A stretch of 17,776 nucleotides of DNA. It comes from Oscillospiraceae bacterium. Lineage in GTDB: Bacteria > Bacillota > Clostridia > Oscillospirales > Oscillospiraceae. The stretch spans positions 1-17,776 of the forward strand of contig SVKT01000020.1 of NCBI GenBank assembly GCA_015068335.1. Direction: 5' to 3'. A program made the translations under genes and the position numbers. Shown here piece after piece: positions 14,001 through 17,776 of this stretch (its first letter is position 1; each line of letters begins with the position of its first letter). The notes beneath the pieces are model-generated. The model was not told where the DNA came from. It saw only the letters and a list, made by a program, of their open reading frames with translations, and did no database searches.

Positions 14001-15828
14001 CCCCGAAATCTGCGGTAGTCACCGCCTCTGCGATGCGCGCATATTCGTCGGAGGCGGGATCAAGGGATTCCAGCAAATGGCGGAACAGGCGCATAGCGGC
14101 CGCCTTGTGGGGTTCTTCGCCCTGTTGCAGCCACCAGATGGCGAAGGTCACCAGCGTGCTGCGGGTGTCGCCCACCATACAGTCCATCGGAACGTTCAGC
14201 ACGGTATCCAACAGGGCGAAAGCGCCGTCGGGATCCACCGTCTGGGGGGCAGAGTAGTGACTGAACAGTTGCAGCGCGAACCGGGGTCGGTTGCCTGCGG
14301 AACTGCTGCCCAGCAGCGCGTCCACTACGGTCTTGGCCTGATAGCGGATCATACTGGTCTGGCGGGGCGTCAGGCGGCTGTCTGGATGGATCAGCCGCTG
14401 CAAGTACTCCGCCCACAGTTCAAAGGGACGGTTTTCCGTGGGGCTGGGGGCGATACCGGCCGGCAGTTCTTTTTTGTAGCCGGAGAGGAAACCGGCAAGA
14501 ATGCGGCCCATCAACTGTGCGGCCTGGCGGCGAAGGTCACCGTCGGGCAGCAGGAGCAGTTCGTAGAGGAATTCCAGCGTCTGCTCCTTCTGGTTGGCGT
14601 TCAGATAGGTGAAATACTCCGAAAAGACGGCCACATAGGCGCGGATCCGGGAGGGATCCTTTTCGCTGCGGGCGGCTTCCAGAATGTCCGCAAAGAGTCG
14701 CTCGTGGCTCAAACGGTGCATCAGGCGGATGTTGTGATCCACGGCGGTGTGCCGCAGGGTGTAAACCACCTGGCGGTCGCCCATCAGGGCAGGCGCCTTG
14801 CGGGGCGGAATGGGCAGAACGGTTTTCAGGTTGGTGTCCACGCCGAAATAGGTGAGGTATTCTTCAAAGTCGTGGAGTTTTGCGTAGACGTGCTGATAGC
14901 GCAGCCGCTTGGCGGCATCCACGTTGTCCAGTTTGCTGAGGATGACGTCGAAGGCGTCGTGCAGGCTGAACAGTTCCGTGATCTCCTGACCGTTTTCGCT
15001 GCGGGACTGCTTGACGCGGAAGTCAGAGTAAACAAGGATCAGGGATTCCGAGGAGAGGTTTTCGATTTCCAGATCCCAGACGGAGTGGTTGGCGGCGATG
15101 TTGCCGATGTTGGACAGGCCGCGCTCGGTGAACCACTGGTCGGTGTAGTAGTAGTGGAGATAGGGAACGCGCTCGCCCGGCTTGCAGCCGAATTTACCGA
15201 TGTCGTGACCGGCGGCAGCACCGGAGATCAGGCCCAGATCCACCAGACCGCCAAAGGAATGGAAAGTGCGGGACACGCTCATCGCCACGTGGTGCACGCC
15301 GGCAATATGTTCCAGCGTACGGAAGGGCGTTACTTCCAGACCCAGACGCATCAGTTCGTAGACATACTCATCCCGGAAGCATTGCAGGAAGCGGCGGTAT
15401 TCGTCGGCGGAGATGCAGTCTGCCAGTTCCTCCTCCGTGCAGAAGGCGAAATCCATCTTCTGGTCGAAGGGGACGACCTCCCGCTCGGCGTCCAGCAGCG
15501 TTTGCAGGAAATGGAGGAAGCACAGCGCGCCGTCCTGCTGGACGGCGGTGTGGACGGTGTCCTCTCTGGTATACAGGCGGGAACAGGCGGACTGATAGGT
15601 ATAGGCCAGCCAGCCCTCCTCGGGAACGGGGGCAACACGATCCAGCAGAGGCGTGAACGCATCCAGTGCCTGCTGGCAGGAGACACGCGCTTCCATAGGC
15701 AGCAGGGGAGCCAGCAGGGCTTTCCAGTCCGTATCGGCGAACAGGTCAGTCCGGAGCATATGGAGTTTTTGTGAAAACGATTTTTCGGCAAAGGCCTCCG
15801 CCACGCGGAGATGCAGCGTTTTTTCCAT
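11053..15828 (-). CDS. Giant multidomain protein: HD, helical repeats, NadD-like, GNAT-like, phosphoribosyltransferase
   Basis: One 1591-codon frame with no interruption. Residues about 165-275 are an HD domain: H179/H180, GHDIGK (207-212, with H208-D209), NHSVWD (H248) and YSDF (D269). Residues about 300-880 are helix-rich with HEAT/ARM-like periodicity. Residues about 890-1085 are a nucleotidyltransferase of the NadD/CoaD fold: PGTFDPFSLSH (H915, with Ser where His or Thr usually sits) and ISSTRIR (1057-1063). Residues about 1087-1250 look like a GNAT acyltransferase (GHIRLLTGLYTS near 1184, LLERQGF ending 1243). Residues about 1270-1480 are a type I phosphoribosyltransferase with PRPP loop VLLVDDLLHSG (1402-1412). 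There is no signal peptide. The mix suggests nucleotide or NAD(P)-type cofactor chemistry or sensing; substrates are unknown. ATG 15828 has GGAGG six bases upstream. It is probably co-transcribed with the QueG-like gene. Similar large cytidyltransferase-annotated proteins occur in clostridia (from memory), with no known function to my knowledge. Confidence 0.85.
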   Translation of the reverse strand: MEKTLHLRVAEAFAEKSFSQKLHMLRTDLFADTDWKALLAPLLPMEARVSCQQALDAFTPLLDRVAPVPEEGWLAYTYQSACSRLYTREDTVHTAVQQDGALCFLHFLQTLLDAEREVVPFDQKMDFAFCTEEELADCISADEYRRFLQCFRDEYVYELMRLGLEVTPFRTLEHIAGVHHVAMSVSRTFHSFGGLVDLGLISGAAAGHDIGKFGCKPGERVPYLHYYYTDQWFTERGLSNIGNIAANHSVWDLEIENLSSESLILVYSDFRVKQSRSENGQEITELFSLHDAFDVILSKLDNVDAAKRLRYQHVYAKLHDFEEYLTYFGVDTNLKTVLPIPPRKAPALMGDRQVVYTLRHTAVDHNIRLMHRLSHERLFADILEAARSEKDPSRIRAYVAVFSEYFTYLNANQKEQTLEFLYELLLLPDGDLRRQAAQLMGRILAGFLSGYKKELPAGIAPSPTENRPFELWAEYLQRLIHPDSRLTPRQTSMIRYQAKTVVDALLGSSSAGNRPRFALQLFSHYSAPQTVDPDGAFALLDTVLNVPMDCMVGDTRSTLVTFAIWWLQQGEEPHKAAAMRLFRHLLESLDPASDEYARIAEAVTTADFGASTPLLFLRAQLCAALGLDPSAGVLDQPETVSNVFLDNLKSATPWILKAVGVEYLLHLAKQNPGYDLDIATHFSNLIKVSENIVVRRMAGAALLEIAPDLTPDRRNEIAVELSKALETGQTEIAQYIPGYLGRFCLWLAPRELDEALSSLQEMLSSSNTGVATATLATIGAALEYYEEYGPRFGEPQDVVLCRRNRMASLLLKGLSSCHESVQQEALHILGNGLFASPVLSYDEKTSLFTLIAKKFLFLMNEQPAQELTFFYSASALSSIYRFIIEHRYKSGLFQFEDHTKAAFFPGTFDPFSLSHKGIVQAIRDLGFEVYLAVDEFSWSKKAQPSLIRRQIVNMSVADEFGVYIFPHDIPVNLASPEDLIRLRQVFGDQELYLTVGSDVVANASSYKAPPSEGSVHSMNHIVFRRASGTEHHEVETDLSALQGDVIELHLPTHLEDISSTRIRENIDLGRDITNLIDSTVQDFIFQNSLYLREPQYKRIVLAGSLEFSTMEHPTPDDWDTLRDALPRLHAYTPGECVCALWDTSRTPAEVLGCVTLRTINDRDLYDTLGDVTLANYVRSHTAGHIRLLTGLYTSRSENTTYDAGQLLLTEVLSLAAVEDCSYAVWWGELQSPQTLDLLERQGFVQAEMETPRPLMVVDMRSPAVLLQNIPTTLKEPFSSDPVVLSAVRQAHYRFQRAICAMYPGTLVLSLNAEVIYHRLVQKITELNGVPAVPTYPRTLGPKMCVPFGKILRGNAVPNTVSKTIHTDKRFAPDLRSFTISAYPGYAPLESQVRTIHSFRRPVLLVDDLLHSGARINVLEPLCRREGLEIEKVLVGLLSGRGRDLMASKGLDVDAVYFIPSLRAWFVESTMYPFIGGDTVDGSAPSVSGLMPAANLILPYAFPRFYKDRDREAVFQFSKTCLENSRDILLALENTYRERYSRNLTLSRLSEAVILPLAPDKGNTLRYTPNLSAAACIDNDLKMLLRMRDLME

Positions 15829-15859
15829 AGGATGCCTCCGTTCATCAGATGCTGGAAAA

Positions 15860-15888
15860 AGTATACCGCACTTTTCGGCATTTTGGAA
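15860..15888 (-). promoter_or_regulatory. Candidate promoter of the giant gene (minus strand)
   Basis: On the minus strand, TATACT (15865-15860) lies 17 bp from TTCCAA (15888-15883), a poor -35. The start would be near 15853, about 25 nt before the ATG. The preceding terminator at 15901-15936 makes an own promoter likely. Confidence 0.55.
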
Positions 15889-15900
15889 GCGATTTCTGTG

Positions 15901-15936
15901 AAAAAAGGGTCTGCCGCGCAGAGCGGCAGACCCTTT
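15901..15936 (-). terminator. Terminator of the rhomboid-like gene (minus strand)
   Basis: A perfect 14-bp stem (15904-15917/15923-15936) with a 5-nt loop. Read on the minus strand it ends in six Ts before CAC. It lies just past the stop of the minus-strand rhomboid-like gene, which separates that gene from the giant gene. Confidence 0.92.
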
Positions 15937-15939
15937 GAA

Positions 15940-16809
15940 TTATTCAGTAAAGTGTTCGTGCTGGAAAATGTGATCCTCGCAGAAACAGTGGTATCCGGCG
16001 CAGCGGGAGCAGTAACGGAATTCCAGATCCGGGTGGCTGGCATCCGTGCGTCCGCAGACGGCGCATTTGTGGCGGTAGCCCCGTTCCGCCTCTTTCTTTT
16101 TCTGTTGGCGGACGGCGGATTTGAACTGGATGGTCTGGTGAGAGGTCTGGTGCTGTGCCCGCCCGCGGCGGTAGGCGATGGATTCTGTCATCGTGGTCCA
16201 GAAAAACACCACGAAGTTCAGCATCGCCACCACAGGCAGCAGCGCCCGGAGGATATCTCCGGCCAGCAGGGCGGTGAAGGTATCCAGCGCAAAGAGCGCC
16301 ACGTCGAACCAGGCCAGCCACTTGACCTTGATGGGGATGATGAGGAACAGCAGCACCTGCATATCGGGGAAGAGGGCAGCAAAGGCAAGGAACATCGACA
16401 GGCTGATATAATAGGTGCCGTAGACCGTGCTGCTGCCCGGGAAGTAATAGCCGGCGATGCCGGCAAGGATGGTCAGCAGCATACCGGTAAAGTAATACAG
16501 GTTGAATTTCGGAGTGCCCCACTCCCGTTCCAGCAGGTTGCCGATGAAGTAGATGAAATAGGTGGAGATCAGGAAGGAGAAGGGCTGTGTGGTGGACGGG
16601 AGAAACACAAAGGTGAGCAGCCGCCAGATCTCGCCACGGAGGACCGCACCCCAGTTGAAGGCCAGAAAGGACAGAGAACTGTAATTGGAGAAGGTCATCA
16701 GCAGGAATACGATCACATTGCCGGCCACGATGTATTTCATCAGGTTGGAAATGCCAAAATTGGGATGGTTATAGGCAAACCGCTCTACGGCGGCGTTGAG
16801 TTTTTTCAA
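15940..16809 (-). CDS. Rhomboid-fold membrane protein (probable pseudoprotease) with C-terminal zinc-binding tail
   Basis: A 289-residue polytopic membrane protein. It has rhomboid-like landmarks: EIWRLLTFVF (60-69), GNLLEREWGTPKFNLYYF (90-107) and a hydrophobic core to about residue 205. The catalytic GxSG serine is missing: the corresponding region reads GTYYISLSMFLAF (131-143). No conserved His is visible in the last helices (ILRALLPVVAMLNFVVFF). It therefore looks like an inactive rhomboid or Derlin-type relative. After a basic linker (214-246) comes a cysteine-rich tail: C249-x2-C252, C267-x2-C270, C275, C277 and H280. TTG 16809 is chosen as start because GGAGGG lies 6 nt upstream. The frame is open to 16965, but that extension runs through the -10 box and has no family match. 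It may recruit a partner or client at the membrane. Confidence 0.8.
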   Translation of the reverse strand: MKKLNAAVERFAYNHPNFGISNLMKYIVAGNVIVFLLMTFSNYSSLSFLAFNWGAVLRGEIWRLLTFVFLPSTTQPFSFLISTYFIYFIGNLLEREWGTPKFNLYYFTGMLLTILAGIAGYYFPGSSTVYGTYYISLSMFLAFAALFPDMQVLLFLIIPIKVKWLAWFDVALFALDTFTALLAGDILRALLPVVAMLNFVVFFWTTMTESIAYRRGRAQHQTSHQTIQFKSAVRQQKKKEAERGYRHKCAVCGRTDASHPDLEFRYCSRCAGYHCFCEDHIFQHEHFTE

Positions 16810-16842
16810 AGAGTATCCCTCCAAAACAGGAAATAATATTTT

Positions 16843-16871
16843 ATTATACCCATATATGGAAAAAAATCTAT
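16843..16871 (-). promoter_or_regulatory. Candidate promoter of the rhomboid-like gene (minus strand)
   Basis: A perfect TATAAT (16848-16843 on the minus strand) lies about 34 bp upstream of the TTG start in an AT-rich stretch. The -35 region 17 bp away (ATAGAT) is weak. This places the transcription start near 16836. Confidence 0.6.
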
Positions 16872-16921
16872 GTATATTTTTTGAACAATGGGAAAAGAGG
16901 GAGAAAAGCAGAAAAATCGTC

Positions 16922-16949
16922 TTGACAAACGAAAAAGACCTGATAAAAT
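16922..16949 (+). promoter_or_regulatory. metK promoter (extended -10)
   Basis: TTGACA (16922-16927), 16 bp, TAAAAT (16944-16949), with TG at 16941-16942. The start near 16956 lies about 14 nt before the riboswitch P1 stem. Confidence 0.88.
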
Positions 16950-16969
16950 AAACGAGAAAAATCAATACC

Positions 16970-17062
16970 CCTTATCAAGAGTGGCGGAGGGAACGGCCCT
17001 ATGAAGCCACGGCAACCTGCCTATGACAAGGTGCCAAATCCGACGGAAAGCGACAGATGAGG
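16970..17062 (+). promoter_or_regulatory. SAM-I (S-box) riboswitch aptamer upstream of metK
   Basis: The S-box core is present in order: CTTATCAAGAG, GGCGGAGGGA, GGCCCTATGAAGCC, CGGCAACC, AAGGTGCCAAATCC and GACAGATGAG. P1 forms from CCTTATC (16970-16976) and GATGAGG (17056-17062). Binding of SAM stabilises P1 and allows the downstream terminator to form, lowering metK expression when SAM is plentiful. The sequence GATGA in the 3' strand of P1 (17056-17060) can pair with TCATC (17093-17097) in the terminator, a plausible antiterminator contact. Confidence 0.96.
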
Positions 17063-17082
17063 AGCGAACAACCGGAGTCTTT

Positions 17083-17114
17083 GTGCGTTTCGTCATCGAA
17101 ACGTGCATTTTTTT
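17083..17114 (+). terminator. Riboswitch expression-platform terminator
   Basis: A 10-bp stem with two G-U pairs (17083-17092/17097-17106) and a TCAT loop is followed by A and seven Ts, 35 bases upstream of the metK start. Its position after an S-box aptamer identifies it as the regulated terminator. Confidence 0.92.
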
Positions 17115-17148
17115 CGCCTCTTGGTAAGAGAAGAAAAGGAGAACAACA

Positions 17149-17776
17149 ATGGCAAGACGTTATTTATTTACTTCCGAGTCCGTGACCGAGGGACATCCCG
17201 ACAAGATCTGCGACCAGATCTCCGACGCGGTGCTGGATGCCATCCTGGCCCAGGATCCTATGGGCCGCGTGGCCTGCGAGACCACGGTCTCCACGGGTCT
17301 GGTCCACGTGATGGGCGAGATCACCACCAGTTGCTATGTGGACATCCCCAAGATCGCCCGCGAGGTCATCCGCGACATCGGCTATGACCGTGCCAAGTAC
17401 GGCTTTGACTGCGACACCTGCGGCATCATCTCCAACATCGACGAGCAGTCCGCCGACATCGCGATGGGCGTTGACAAGGCGCTGGAAAACAAGCAGGGCG
17501 AGGACGCCGAATTGCAGAACGGCGCCGGCGACCAGGGTATGATGTTCGGCTACGCCTGCGACGAGACCCCCGAACTGATGCCTCTGGCCATTTCCATCGC
17601 CCAGAAGATGGCAAAGTGCCTGACCCAGGTCCGCAAGACCGGTCTGGTGAACTATCTGCGCCCCGACGGCAAGACTCAGATCACCGTGGAATACGACGAA
17701 AACGGCAAGCCCGTCCGCGTGGATACCGTGGTGCTCTCCACCCAGCACAGCCCCGAGGTCACGCTGGACCAGATCC
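17149..17776 (+). CDS. metK: S-adenosylmethionine synthetase (3' truncated by window edge)
   Basis: This begins at ATG 17149 after AAAGGAG and stays open to the end of the window (209 codons of a family usually near 390-400). MetK makes SAM from methionine and ATP. The N-terminus LFTSESVTEGHPDKICDQ with catalytic H16 and D18 is diagnostic. The GAGDQGMMFGYA loop, the LRPDGKTQITVEY segment and STQHS near the edge are all conserved. It is controlled by the SAM-I riboswitch directly upstream, so product level feeds back on transcription. Confidence 0.97.
   Translation, partial: MARRYLFTSESVTEGHPDKICDQISDAVLDAILAQDPMGRVACETTVSTGLVHVMGEITTSCYVDIPKIAREVIRDIGYDRAKYGFDCDTCGIISNIDEQSADIAMGVDKALENKQGEDAELQNGAGDQGMMFGYACDETPELMPLAISIAQKMAKCLTQVRKTGLVNYLRPDGKTQITVEYDENGKPVRVDTVVLSTQHSPEVTLDQI

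Noticed and set aside
12703..15774. Long plus-strand open frame of 1023 codons
   Set aside because: It lies entirely antisense to the giant minus-strand gene and has no family-like motif, and its composition (Gly/Gln/Val/His-rich) is typical of the antisense frame of a GC-biased gene.
1..17776. Search for CRISPR arrays, insertion sequences, integrases, attachment sites and phage genes
   Set aside because: No regularly spaced repeats, transposase or integrase motifs, or terminal inverted repeats were seen, and no duplicated tRNA end was found near tRNA-Gln.

Overview
This is a 17.8 kb stretch of bacterial chromosome, most likely from a gut-type clostridium of the Oscillospiraceae (Oscillibacter/Flavonifractor/Dysosmobacter-like). 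That is an inference. It rests on moderately high GC with consensus sigma-A promoters, a type II pantothenate kinase, an S-box SAM riboswitch, an acidic CD1247-type zinc-ribbon protein beside efp, and AGGAGG-type ribosome binding sites. I see no mobile element, prophage or CRISPR array. The window reads as core chromosome with several poorly characterised lineage genes.

Layout. 1-573: 3' end of leuS. 615-949: rpsU with its own promoter, a structured leader and a strong terminator. 989-2346: a divergent pair, an uncharacterised GH18/TIM-barrel-like gene (-) and the HAD phosphatase gene yqeG (+). 2374-3640: efp followed by the CD1247-type acidic zinc-ribbon gene, closed by a bidirectional terminator. 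3634-6140: another divergent pair, coaW (-) and pncB (+), each with a near-consensus promoter. 6153-8669: cardiolipin synthase followed 21 bp later by a TtcA-like tRNA thiolation gene. 8752-8918: tRNA-Gln(CUG) as a single-gene unit. 8942-10145: a cytoplasmic SGNH/CE2-like esterase. 10181-15888 (-): a 1591-residue multidomain protein and a small QueG-like iron-sulphur protein, probably one operon. 15901-16848 (-): a rhomboid-fold membrane protein with a zinc-ribbon tail. 16922-17776: promoter, SAM-I riboswitch and the 5' part of metK.

The most interesting object is the 1591-residue protein (11053-15828, -). One uninterrupted frame appears to join an N-terminal HD phosphohydrolase domain, a long helical-repeat middle, a NadD/cytidylyltransferase-like nucleotidyltransferase with an ISSTRIR motif, a GNAT-like domain and a PRPP-binding phosphoribosyltransferase domain. 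Four nucleotide- or CoA-linked activities in one chain suggest a cofactor or nucleotide salvage or sensing role, possibly connected with NAD. pncB lies in the same window, and nadD is paired with an HD protein gene (yqeK) in Bacillus. The activity cannot be read from sequence.

Much of the window serves cofactors and translation: NAD (pncB), CoA (coaW), SAM (metK), translation (leuS, rpsU, efp, tRNA-Gln) and tRNA modification (TtcA-like, QueG-like). Most units are short, with their own promoter and hairpin terminator.
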